In this document: positions 46,260 to 61,268 of the stretch, piece after piece
Layout: each line of letters starts with the position of its first letter
Numbering within the stretch: position 1 is the stretch's first letter
Source of the DNA: Ustilaginoidea virens
Taxonomy: Eukaryota; Ascomycota; Sordariomycetes; Hypocreales; Clavicipitaceae
Direction: 5' to 3'
Length of the DNA: 64,000 bases
NCBI RefSeq assembly: GCF_000687475.1
Contig: NC_057319.1
Coordinates: forward strand, 3,896,001 to 3,960,000
Made by a program: the position numbers and the translations under genes
Notes under the pieces: generated by a model
Databases searched by the model: none
What the model was told of the DNA's origin: nothing
Seen by the model: the letters and a program-made list of their open reading frames with translations, nothing else

Positions 46260-48131
46260 GGGGATGCGCGAAGCTGCAAGCGAGCGAGCTACTTAACACG
46301 GGTGGCGATGGCAGCGACAAGAGCTAGCAGGTAGGTAGGTACAGTACCTAGCCCAAGACAGGAAAGACGGCGCACCGTGGCCGGCCGGGGTCGGCGTCGA
46401 GAAGGGGGTGGTGCCGGCAGAGGCACGGGTGAAAAGGAGAAGTGCTGGGGCGGCAAAGAGAAAAAAGATGTTGGGCAAATCGCAGGAGAAGCCGACAAGG
46501 AGATTTTGCTGTTCCGTTACTCCTGCTTGGCAAGTTGGACAATCCAGAGTGGCATGCTGTGTGCATAGGATTGCAACGAGACACACATGGTGCGGGGGAG
46601 GGGGAAGGAAACGACGCGCAGCAACGCAGCAACGCAGCAACGCAAGAAACGCAAGCAACGGCTGGTTCAAAAGCCGAGGCGGCGACGGCTCCGACGGCGA
46701 ATCTGAAAACCAAACGCCTGGCAGCCAGAGTCGGCAGCTAAAGGTTCGAGGTTCGCGGCGAAGCGATGCGGACGGCCTGCGTAGACAGCCCAGTCGCACG
46801 CGCGGGCGGCAATCGCGAATCGTGTTCTCGCGTAAAGGGTATCGGGGATCGTCAATCGTCAAATCGTCAAATCGTGAAATCGTGAATCGTGAATCGTGAA
46901 TCGTGAATCCCTGGCTCGAGGTTGGTTGCAAAGAGCTTCGCGAGCGGACGGGTGAATGGCCGGAGCGGGGTGGACGGGCAGGCTGAAGTACCTAGGTACC
47001 TACATGTACCTCCAGAGCCCAGGTGCCAGATGCCAGCCAGGTACCTCGCCAGGGGAGGCACCCGCCGTGGATGCCCAAGTAGCTCGCTTAGCGGGGGGAT
47101 GTGGCGGACTTGGCCACTGAGGTGCTGGGCTGGGCTGGGTTGCCACCCAGGTCTGCGACAAGGAATCCGACGCCGTCAAATGCAACCATGGCGTGCGGAA
47201 AATGCTCACACAGGGATGCGACATGGCATGGCACTTGCTCAAGTGTCAATCCCTTGGCGCATTTCCAGGCGCGGGTGGGTGGGGGGGGGTGCTCGGGCCT
47301 CGATCGTCAAGCACCAGCCAGCCATTGACATGACGCCTTATCGATAAAACCGGGTACTCGCGGGTCCGTCCTGTCCTTCCACTGCCAGGCCCAAAACTCC
47401 AAAACAACTTCTGCCATCAAGAACTTGTGCTCAACACTCAGCTCAGCCAACAAGCAAACAACACACCACCAGCCCGTGGTAGCTGAGCAAGCTCGCGGCA
47501 TTGACGCTGGTACATACATACATACGTACGTACATACGTTGGCCATGCGGTTGGTCCTGCAGAGCCATCATCATGCACATGCTGCTGCTGCTACCCCCAG
47601 CTCCCGCCATCACACCAGACATCAGCCAGCCTGCCGCTGCGCAAGACGCACATTTCCGCAGGAAACCGGCTGCGACGACGACGCATCGCTGCATTAGCAC
47701 CAGACGCCCTTTCGATACGCCCAGCCATTTGCCGGCGAACCGCTCCGAAAAAGCCTCCCAGCATGGGGCCCGGAAAGCCGTTGCGTCGTTTGACGCTCGC
47801 TTGGCAGTGCCGCGTAGAGCTCTACATCAATCAGGTCCGCTGCGGCTACGTACGCGTAAACCACGAGACGAAAACAAAGTCATTTTGAGCCACCACGTTA
47901 GCTAGTCCGGGTCCGTCATTGCAAACGAAACCTCCTGCCCCATTCAATGTTGATGGCTGTCCTTGCCGTTTCCGTTCTTCTCCTGCCGTAAACCCTGCAG
48001 CAGCCGGTATCTTTGCGATACTCGACTATAAATGTTCAATGTTGTAACAAGAACAACCCCCCCCCCCATGGTAATATGTACTATCACGTCAATCCCCAAC
48101 CCACCGCATGACATGTCGTGCTCAAAATTGG

Positions 48132-48181
<50 letters not shown>

Positions 48182-48272
48182 AAAAAAAAAAAAGGAAAAA
48201 AAAAAAAAAAAAAAAAAAAGGAAAAACAAATGGTACAGAACCGTGCCGCAACTCTCTCGTCTCGTGAGCTGG
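46260..48272. other. Intergenic region
   Basis: 2 kb. Contains an AACGCAGC/ACGCAAGC tandem (about 46613-46660), an AATCGTGA/AATCGTCA tandem (46855-46912), GGTACCTA motifs (46324-46352 and 46985-47012), TACATACATACG units (47510-47538) and very long A runs (48130-48219) in the 3' flank of the Brl1 gene. No gene recognised. Confidence 0.5.
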
Positions 48273-49808
48273 CTATAAGCCTTTACTCGGAGTCCGCCCG
48301 TACTTGATGGGGCTGGGTTGTCGATCCATCTTGCTAGGACTCTGTCGTCTTGAAGGGGTATAGTAAGACATATTCATGGGAGAGTTGTCGGTGTCGGTGC
48401 CCTCATCCAGCAGTGCTTGGCGCTGATTTCGCGGCGTATGCACAGGCACCAGCATATAACCAGGTGTGATGCTAGGCGGGGACCTGGCCGCATCATGCAG
48501 CGAGGCTGCCGGCTGAGATGGTGTGGGAGGGACTTCTTTGTGCCCGACGCTGTGTCGGCCGAAGGCGCTAAAGTTAACCGTGGTGCAGATCAGAATAATC
48601 GTCAGAATGACGCCCTGTTGGCAACTCTTTCGTCAGCCTTATCTCAGACGTCCCGCCTCAGAGAGGGACTGACCCATGCTTTGAGATGCATTGTTTCGGT
48701 GAATTCGTTGATAATCTCGGCTACCTGCTTAGCCGTGACCTTGATCCTCATGATTGCCTCTGGATCTTGCATCATGCACTCATACCACTCGGCGCAGACT
48801 TCCTTCAAGGCCGGCAGACTGTTTCCCGCGCAATTGTTGTCCGTGTAGTGCTTGCGACATGCTTCCATCTGACCAACCAGCTTTTGCTGAGCCACCAGGT
48901 TGGCGTTGTAGATGTCGCTTCGTATAGTGCTCACCACGGACCAGCCGACGTAGGTCAGGACGGATACCAAGAAGACGTTTGCTCCCAGCTGCATCCACCG
49001 TTGCATATGATCCGGCGTGTCCGGGTACTTGTTGAGAGCGTGGAAAAACGACTCAAAGGGCCCCTTCTGTCTGCCCTTGTCCTTGGAGCGCCCAGCGCCT
49101 TGTCCTCCGTCGCTGCCGTCCAAGTCCGAGTCCCAAGAGTCGGCTTCGTACCCACTGTTTCGAACCACACTGCCTACGTCCTTGTCCAGGTTATGGCGCT
49201 TCCTCTTTCTCATGGTCACGTTGAGGTCGCGCGAGCCACGAATCTCTCCCTTGCCAGAGGCCTGCTTTTTGCCTATACCGCCCGTCTTTGCGTAGCGAGA
49301 TGATTTATCAATCTTGAGCGGAGTGATTGTGGCGCCCATCGCTATGTCGGCTTTGCGATCCAAGTCCGGGGTGTCGTTGGGATAGTCGGATGCTTCCGTC
49401 GCAGCTGGGCTGTCCTCGGCGCCCGAGGCTTCGGAGAGCAAGACCTCATCGACAGGCTTCCTAGGCGTCGTGAATGCGGGATTCCGAAACGGGGGTGCTG
49501 TATTCTTGGACGATAGCTGGGGAGTGAACCGCGCAGTCTGGGGAGGTTGAGAGAGGGGCGTCGACTGGAAACGAGCAAAGGGGTTCGGAGACCGAGCGGC
49601 CGATGTAAATGGGGACGCATGTGCTAGATTCTCAAACGTCAGCTCCCTCGTTTGGAAGTGATTCGGAGCAGAGGACCGGGGGGGGGGGGGGCCGGTTACA
49701 ATTACGTGGTGCATTGCGCGCAGCTTGTGCAAAGGGACTCGTGGGATCCAGAGGGCCCTTGTCTTGGTATTCCCAATCCATGGGGCCTTCGTATGTCCTG
49801 GCGTCCAT
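48273..49808 (-). CDS. Nuclear envelope protein of the Brl1/Brr6 family
   Basis: Minus strand. The first ATG (49808) gives the conserved start MDARTYEGPMDWEYQDKGP. The main exon ends at 48674 (TGG|GTCAGT) and the last exon is 48614-48273. Brl1/Brr6 proteins are two-pass inner nuclear membrane/ER proteins that help nuclear pore assembly and membrane lipid balance. Visible here: a disordered Ser/Pro/Thr head, a first membrane segment (WMQLGANVFLVSVLTYVGW), a lumenal loop with four cysteines (EACRKHYTDNNCAGN, EVCAEWYECM) that form the family disulfides, a second membrane segment (GVILTIILICTTVNFSAF), and a Ser/Pro C-tail. The N-terminal piece and the main frame are one base out of register across a 14-base C run (G run at 49678-49691), so there is either an unseen small intron or a homopolymer length error or mutation. 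Confidence 0.85.
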
Positions 49809-50319
49809 GATGGTGAATGAGGCGAGGACCAGTAACGTGTGCTGTGAGGCTGTGGCCTGGCGGCAGCAGAATTCAGCAAGGCGCTGGATGCACTTCTTAT
49901 GAAGCAGCCTCTTATCCAACCCATGCACGGAATTTCTTGATGCAAGCAAGAAAAGTAAACAACCGGAACTCCACTGGGTCAAGGTTGGCTTCTCGTATGC
50001 CGGGGGGTGGGGCGATTATGTCAGCAGCCTTGCTGCATAACGCTCAATTCAATCCGCCCTCGCCTAATAAAATAGGTAAGCTAACGGAGCTGCGCTCAGC
50101 GTGAAATCGGGGAGCACGGCTGTTGTTGGTTTCGAAAGTTGTAGACTCTCTTGTTCAACCCATCTTTTGGCTCTCGAGATTCCGTCCAACTGCAGCCAGC
50201 CGCCTGGTTTTTCCGACGACGCGCAAAGGCCGGCATTTGCATTTCCCGACGCCAGGCTGTTTCCCACCAACCTGGGGCGTCTTTCCACACGTACTTCTTG
50301 GCGGAAATCATCAGCCAAA
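49809..50319. other. Divergent promoter between BRL1-like and IWS1
   Basis: 511 bases separating two divergent start codons. No TATA box that I can support. No gene. Confidence 0.6.
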
Positions 50320-51778
50320 ATGTCCGACCGCGACTCGCCTGTGGGCTCGCCCGCAGCTGGACCCGTCGATGATGGTCAGGAGAAGGAGTTTCAGAACGAC
50401 CTGGCCGGGGAAGGCTCGGATCGCGACTCGGACGCCCTGTCTGAAATCGATGAAAACGAGTTTGAGGATTACGATCCCGAGACAGCCAATATCGAGGATC
50501 GGCCGGTGAATATTGACGAGGATGTCGCCCGCACCCTCAAGGCGAGCAAACGCAAGCGCGTCGCTGGCGACGCACCGAAGAAACCCCGCGAGGGCCGTCG
50601 GGAAAAGAAGAAGCGAGACGGCAACGACCAAGTGGCAGTGGAAGACGGCGGAGTAGACTCGGATGCGAAATCACAGAGACGGGCGCGAAGAGCCGGCGAT
50701 GGCGGTGAGAGGCCGAGAGCCAAACCCGATGCCCCGGAGCCCGAGGGTGAGGAAAACCTGAGTCCAGAGGAGCGAAGAAAGAGGGCCATCGACAGGGCGT
50801 TGGATGCGGCGATGAAGAAGGGCGGAACGACGAAACGCAGGCGCAAGGACGAAATTGTGAGCAAGCACTCCGTTCTCGGAGACGCAAGCAGCTCGGTGCG
50901 CGCTCACGGTGACTGACGGCAATCGTAGGACTTGGAAGACGAGATTGACGAGCAGTTGGCAAGTCTCAAAGTACAGATGGAGCGAGCATGCCGAGCGGAC
51001 AATGAGGCCCGCGAAAAAAACCAGCCCGCCCTTCACAAGCTGAAGCTGCTCCCCGAAGTCAATGCGATTCTCAACCGAAACAACGTGCAGCACGCGGTTC
51101 TCGACCCCGACACCAACTTCTTGCAGCATGTCAAGTTTTTCTTGGAGCCGCTCAACGACGGGTCTCTGCCGGCCTACAACATCCAGCGCGATCTCTTCAC
51201 GGCAATGACCAAGCTCAACGTGGAAAAGGAGGCTCTTCTCAGCAGTGGCATCGGCAAGGTGGTTCTCTTCTACACGCGAAGCAAGAAGCCGGAACCGAGC
51301 ATCAAGCGCATGGCGGAGAGGCTGCTGGGCGAATGGAGCCGCCCCATTCTGAAGCGGACCGATGATTACAAGAAGCGACAGATTGAGAGTCGCGAGTACG
51401 ATTACCAGTATGTTTTTGCACGACTTCTGTCCGCTCACCCACCATTGGCAAGAGTAGGCTTGCCTTGTTCTGATGAAGCCTAACTGACGTCTTCCTTTCT
51501 TTTCCAGGGCCGCCCGGCTGGCGCAACGTCAGAAAATCGGGGCGCAGCTTAACCTCACGCAGCGGCCAGCCCTGTCGGCTCGAGATGCCGAACGTGAGCG
51601 CGTCCTGGCACGCGTTGGGTCCAGCAATCGCGCGCGCATGACAAGTCTGCCCGAGAGCTATACGATTGCACCCAAGAGCACGTTTGAAGGCGCTCGTGGC
51701 TCGGAGCACAGACCGCTCGGCGCTGGCGGCATGGAGGCGTTCAGAAAGATGACGCAAAAGAGCAAGAAGAGAGGTTGA
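50320..51778 (+). CDS. iws1: Transcription elongation factor IWS1/SPN1
   Basis: Exons 50320-50856, 50929-51407 and 51508-51778 (introns GTGAGC...CGTAG and GTATGT...TTCCAG) encode 428 residues. IWS1/SPN1 binds SPT6 and RNA polymerase II and supports elongation and mRNA export. The N-terminal 170 residues are charged and disordered (Asp/Glu clusters, then Lys/Arg-rich KKPREGRREKKKR). The TFIIS N-terminal-type helical core is at about residues 215-340 (KLLPEVNAILNRNNVQHAVL, FLQHVKFFLEPLNDGSLPAY, NIQRDLFTAMTKL, SGIGKVVLFYTRSKKPEPSI, RMAERLLGEWSRPI). The C-terminus carries the usual basic tail (SYTIAPKSTFEG, FRKMTQKSKKRG). The start is the ATG in context CCAAAATGTCC. It is transcribed divergently from the Brl1-like gene. 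Confidence 0.95.
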
Positions 51779-54277
51779 GCATCAGAGTATGCGATGTATG
51801 GGGCTATGCTTTCCAAGGGAAAAAAAGGAACACTCGGGCGTTTTGGGATTCAAGAAAGGACATATGGCATGGTTGCGGCGCATCACATGGCCGGATGGGT
51901 GACGGTGCGTGCTTCGCCGGGCAACTCCGGGCCACTTTGGTCTCTGTCTGTGGCAGCTTGTGATGCTGGTGTCACGGGCATGCCACGGTGCAGTCTGGTG
52001 CAAGCCATGCCCGGGATAAATAGGCACCTACTTATAACCCTGCATTTTGGGCAAGTGAGGCCAAACTTGATCTCAGCGGGCCATGTCGACATGGCGTCTT
52101 GGTGTCATGAGCATAAACGCAGCATGTGACAAGCTGCAGGGCCCAGGAACCAGCGCGGTAATTCTGCCGTCCTCTTATTCACCAGTCATTTGATGGCGTT
52201 GCTGAACGACCCACGACTGTTGAACGTGAAGTTTCATGACCAAGTGGCCTACCACGTACGCAAGGTGCCTACTACGTCACATGGTCTAGCTTTGCACAGA
52301 TTGGTAAACCGATGAGAGGAACAGCGACAGCATTCCCACAACGCTTCACCAGGGTTATTCGTTAGTTGTCCATGTTCTTGTAAGCTGTGCTTGTATGAGA
52401 TAACGGCGGTGCGGTTTACGGCTCCCTTGGCTTATTCCGTACATACTTGCCAGGGTGATGCGCAAGGGTCCCCCTGTCTTGCCGCAGTGACGTCAAGCTG
52501 CTTCCCACGGCGGGGGGTTGGAGGCGCAGAGGCGCAGAGAGGATATGATAAGATTTCTTCTTCATGTTAGTTTTGCGACGAGGGAGGCATCTCGGCGACA
52601 AGATGCTGGTGGATGGCTCCCAAAGTCACGGGGCCCAATACTACCCTTCCCCCATCGTCCAGAGCCGGGTACGGCTTCAAGGGACACAGGCAACGACATG
52701 GAGCTCGTGTGGATCTGCAGTTCTGCAGGCCGCCATGCCATGCCATGCCATGCCGTGGCTTGGCCGTGCCGCTTTGGGCGTGAGCGAGGCGTGACCGGTG
52801 GTGAATGCGGCTGGGGCGGTTACAAGACTCGGGCCTCTTGGCTTGGTCTGGCCCGGCGGGTGGGATTCGCGAGAACGACGGAAGAATGGGCGTGGCAGAG
52901 TGTGTGGGTGGACGTGCATTGATCCAACCGAGCCTGATGCCATGCGTGAGGCCAGTGGCATGGGCATGGGAAGCTTTGGTAAAAGAGAAGATCAATGTCA
53001 CCTGCTGGCAGCGTGGCCGCCGGGTCCGATGTCGCCTTTGTTTCCGATGCCGTCTTCCGAGACGACGAGGCAGGAGCACCAGGTGGGAAGGAGCGACATG
53101 CTCAGCCTCATGGGCTCTTTCTCCCTCGCCAGGCGCTGTTCATTCAGCTCGTAGCCTTGGCCAGTTCAATACATACCACATGCATGCTGCCGCGCCTTTT
53201 TTCTGAAAAGTACCGGGTGCTCACGCTGTCCTGTCGAGGAAGCGACTGGAACCACCACGACAGCGACGCGCATCAGAACACGGCTGCACGCCGCAACGGG
53301 GCTCCTCTCTGTCCTGTCATGGGTGGCCAGGTAGGTACCTATAGGTAGGTACCTAGGTAGTCGGGTTCGCAACTTCGGACCATCTATCTTATCTGTCTGC
53401 TTTGAACCACACCAGCCCGAGCTATGCCTGCTTGAGCAGTTCGGATTCCAGTTGCGAATCCAAGTTTGACGCTTGCATTTGCATATGCGTTTGCAGGCCG
53501 TGTTTGGATCCTCACCCGCGCCATGGCACCTAGGTAGGTACCTAAGCTAGACTTGGCCGGTTCTGCCAGCACTTCCATTCGCCGCGCGGAACTTGGCGCC
53601 AGCCAGCCAGCCAGCCGGAGGGAGGGAGGGGCCAGCATTTGAGCTCCAGTTATATCGAGCATCTACGGAGTACCAACCAGACTGCTTCCGGGTTCCTCGT
53701 TGGCTTTTTTTTCTTGTTCTTTTTTCTTTCCTTTTTTCTCTTTCTTTGTCCTTCAACCCCGTCTTTCTACAAAGACATCGCTGGCCTTGCACGCGCACGA
53801 ACGCACGATATAGTTGCCGACTGGAAACAAGTATTTCTCTGACTGCCCAACGTCGCTCGACACTCGTCTGCCCCGGCAACGATACAATACCGATTCTTGA
53901 ACCGCTACCGCCCTCGGACCCGCGACTGGACGACGGACGGTTGTTGCCGATCTGGCTTTTTGCGCGCCACCACGCATGTTGAACTCGTAACCTGCCATCC
54001 AAGCCTGGCGCAACAAAAAAGAAGAAGAAAATAACGAAAAGAAAAAAGAGAGACAGAGAGAGACAGAGAGAGGCCGACAGAGACGGAAAGAGAGAAAGAA
54101 AGAAAGAAAGCAGGCCCCTTCACCGTTTGATAGGGCCAGTAGTCAGCTTGCCGGGCCGGGCTCTCCGCCACGTTTCTCCTTGCCACGCGCTTTTCCCGAC
54201 CAGCTGCCAGAATCTCCCGGAGACGTGCGATTTGACAAAAACAAGAAGGAAAGAAAAAAAAAGATAAAGGCGCCAAG
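51779..54277. other. Intergenic region and SRPK leader
   Basis: 2.5 kb. GGTAGGTACCTA motifs occur at 53330-53362 and 53528-53545; a CCATG tandem at about 52733-52753; C/T-rich tracts at 53700-53765 and purine-rich tracts at 54010-54110, typical of a fungal promoter and leader. No gene recognised. Confidence 0.5.
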
Positions 54278-58647
<4,370 letters not shown>

Positions 58648-58747
58648 AAGGGTCGACAAGCTCACGAACCGGGCCAAGATTTCCCAACTCAACGGTCGAC
58701 GATAACGACTGCCCTTGTTTACGATGCCGGTGGGATTTTTTCTTTTC

Positions 58748-58783
<36 letters not shown>

Positions 58784-59491
58784 CTCTCTCTGCCATTTGT
58801 TCTTATCTGGCCGCTGGCAGGAGTATGTTGCGGTTGATACGATCCGGCAAGGTAATGAATAGGGGCAGCTACGAGGAATGAGAGTTGCGCACGAGCACAC
58901 GGGACACGGGCACACGGGCATCATCACGTGTAGGCGAATCGTGGGACTCGCTGTCAACATCCCGAGTCCCAGGCATGCCGAGGTGGCGAGTATAGAAGAG
59001 CGGGAAGGAAGGGGGGGAAGGGGGGGAAGGGCATTGGACTTGTTAGGAGGCAAAGCACATTGTATCGAGGTGGATGGATAGCAGGACGGGACGCGGTGCG
59101 CAATAGATAGACTATGCATACATGGGTTTTTTTTTTTGTTTTTTTTTTTTTGGCCACGAATCAGGAATGATGAGTGTTGAATTTGGTGTGGTGTGGTGTT
59201 GTGGATGGCACGGCATGCATGGCTTGGAGGTGGTCTCGAGTGTTTAGGGTATTCCACTCGCCTGCCGGTTTTTTTCTTTCCCTACAGAGACATGGTCACT
59301 TGCCTGTCTAGAGGCATGTCAAGTAACGAACGTGCGTTGGTAGGTAGGATAGCACTTCGTTTCGACTCTTACGGTACGGTACGCCTCGATGCGCCTCGCA
59401 TGCAGTTTTGGTTTTGTTGCCCTCCAACGCCAGCCAGAGAAGAAGAAGAAGAAAAAGAGAAAGAAAAAGAGAAAACAAGAAAAAGGCCGGA
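58648..59491. other. Shared 3' flank of SRPK and LNP1
   Basis: About 840 bases between convergent genes. It has two T-rich runs (58738-58783 and 59128-59150), a GGAAGGG tandem (about 59007-59030) and no gene. Confidence 0.6.
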
Positions 59492-60817
59492 TCAATCATT
59501 ACCATTCTCCAGCTCTCTCGTGTTTTCCCGGCCGCCACCTTTCCGGGAAGCCCCCCCCTGGCGAGCCTTGACACTACCTGCAGGTCCTTGGGCATGCTCC
59601 GAGCCAGACGCGTCAGCTTCAGCTTGATCCTGCTTGGAAGCAAGCACCTCTTGCATGATCCTTTTGCCCTCGTCGACCTCGCCGTTGGTGGAGCCGCAGC
59701 TGGAGCAGCGCCAAAGGCCGACCTCTGCGAGACTCTTGGTGCCCGGGGGCGCTTGTCCGTTGACCAGCCGGCAGTCGCGGCAGATGAGCGCGAAGCGATT
59801 ACTGGCGGCGGTCTCGTCCTCGCCGAGGAGCACGTCGAAGATGCGGTCGTACCAGTGGCTTACGGGCGTCATGTACTGCTGCTGGTGGATGCGCGGAGCG
59901 GGAGGAGGAGCGGAGGCATCGTTGAAAGCGTTGGGGGCAAACTCGGCGCTTGGTTGCTGCGGGGCTGCCTCCCGGCCGACTATGTTGGCGGTTGGGGGAG
60001 GAGGCAGGTTCGTCCGACCGGTGGTAGTGGTGGTGGTGGTGGTGCTGGCCGGGCCGGACTTCCTGGCGCCCTTTTTGGGCGTCGGGCTCGAGGTTTCGTC
60101 GGCGGCTTTCTTTTTGCCTTCGCCGCCGTACTTTTGGATGAGCTGCATGGTGGAGTCGTACTTGGTGGCGTCTTTGAGCTTCTGGATGGTTTTGGCGCGC
60201 TCGTCTTGTTGCGATTTGAGGCGGGCGCTGATGGTGTCGATGCGGTAGGCAAAGTAGCTTCCGATGAGGGTGCGAATCGCGTATATTCTGGGAGTCAGGA
60301 ATCGGGTTAGACAAGGGGAGCGGAGGGTGTGTGTGTGTGTGTGTGTGTGTGTGCTTTTTTTTTTTTTTTTTTTTTTTTTGCTCTCGCCAGCCAGGAAGCG
60401 AGGGGATCGAGGTTCCCGGCACATGAGGCACACTTACGAAACGGGCCCGCCTGCCATGCCTGTCCAGTCGTAGGCTCCGAGATTCTTGTATCCCACCACC
60501 AGCAGCAGGACAATGGCGTACACCAGGTAGGCAAAGCCCAGGTACAGCGTCCACAGCACCTTGACTCGGCGGGAGCTTGAGCGCACGCGGTCGAGGCGGG
60601 CTTGCGTGTCGGTGATTTTGGCCGACAGCGTCGACAGGGTCTTTTCAAACGACGCCGGGGAGGACGCGTCGCCCTAAGGGGAAAAGAGTCAGCCATGGAT
60701 TGACGTTTGCTGGAAAGGGAAGGGGGAGAGGGGATCCGGGGGCGTGCATGGTGCTGGTGCTGCTGGCGGGGCTCGAGAGAGTAGTCGTTCACCTTCCAGG
60801 GCCAAAAGGACACCATG
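59492..60817 (-). CDS. lnp1: ER junction protein lunapark (LNP1)
   Basis: Three exons on the minus strand: 60817-60794 (eight codons, MVSFWPWK), 60673-60438 and 60287-59492, giving 351 residues. Lunapark stabilises three-way junctions of the tubular ER network. The tiny first exon ends at GTGAAC and carries the start typical of the family; SPASFEKTLSTLSAKI follows. Two membrane segments: VLWTLYLGFAYLVYAIVLLL (about 46-68) and SIYAIRTLIGSYFAYRI (about 87-103), then a coiled segment (ISARLKSQQDERAKTIQKLK), a Pro/Thr-rich linker and the lunapark zinc ribbon: CRDC (about 252) and CSSC (about 282). A Glu/Gln/Gly-rich tail ends the protein. The second intron contains a (GT)n repeat and a T run at 60328-60379. 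Divergent from the golgin gene. Confidence 0.93.
60328..60379 (+). repeat. (GT)n plus poly-T inside an LNP1 intron
   Basis: About twelve GT units followed by a T run of roughly 23 bases, inside the second LNP1 intron. Confidence 0.85.
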
Positions 60818-61268
60818 TTGGACGAGTCGGGCGGCCGCCCTGCGGATGTGCGGGAGGAAGGGAAGGGAAGCGACGTGAAGAAGCTGAGGTGCAGAGACAA
60901 AAAGGTGTTGCGGAAGGGCGAAGTGAAGCTCGTGACCCCCCAAGCCGGGCTAAGCCACTTGCAGTGCAGGTGCCAGGGCTGCAGGTGGCTTTTCGACAGC
61001 TGGGCCCCACGGGCAGGCAGCTGCTCGGTACATGTAACTTCCGGGGAAGGGAAGGGGGACTGACTGGTGGGTGGCCTCCAGCCAAGTCCCTCCCCAATGT
61101 GGCCTTTGCTGGTCATGCCTGGCAGATGCGTATCGGACCAGCCAAGCTCTTGTTGAAAGGGGCCTGGACCGGACCGGCCAAACGACACGACTTGAAGCTC
61201 ATCTTGCTTGTCCGTTCATCCAACTGCTCGGCACAGGTCAGGTTCCCCGGGCTTGCCCAACGAGTACC
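60818..61268. other. Divergent promoter between LNP1 and the golgin
   Basis: 451 bases between the two start codons. No gene; no clear TATA box. Confidence 0.55.
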
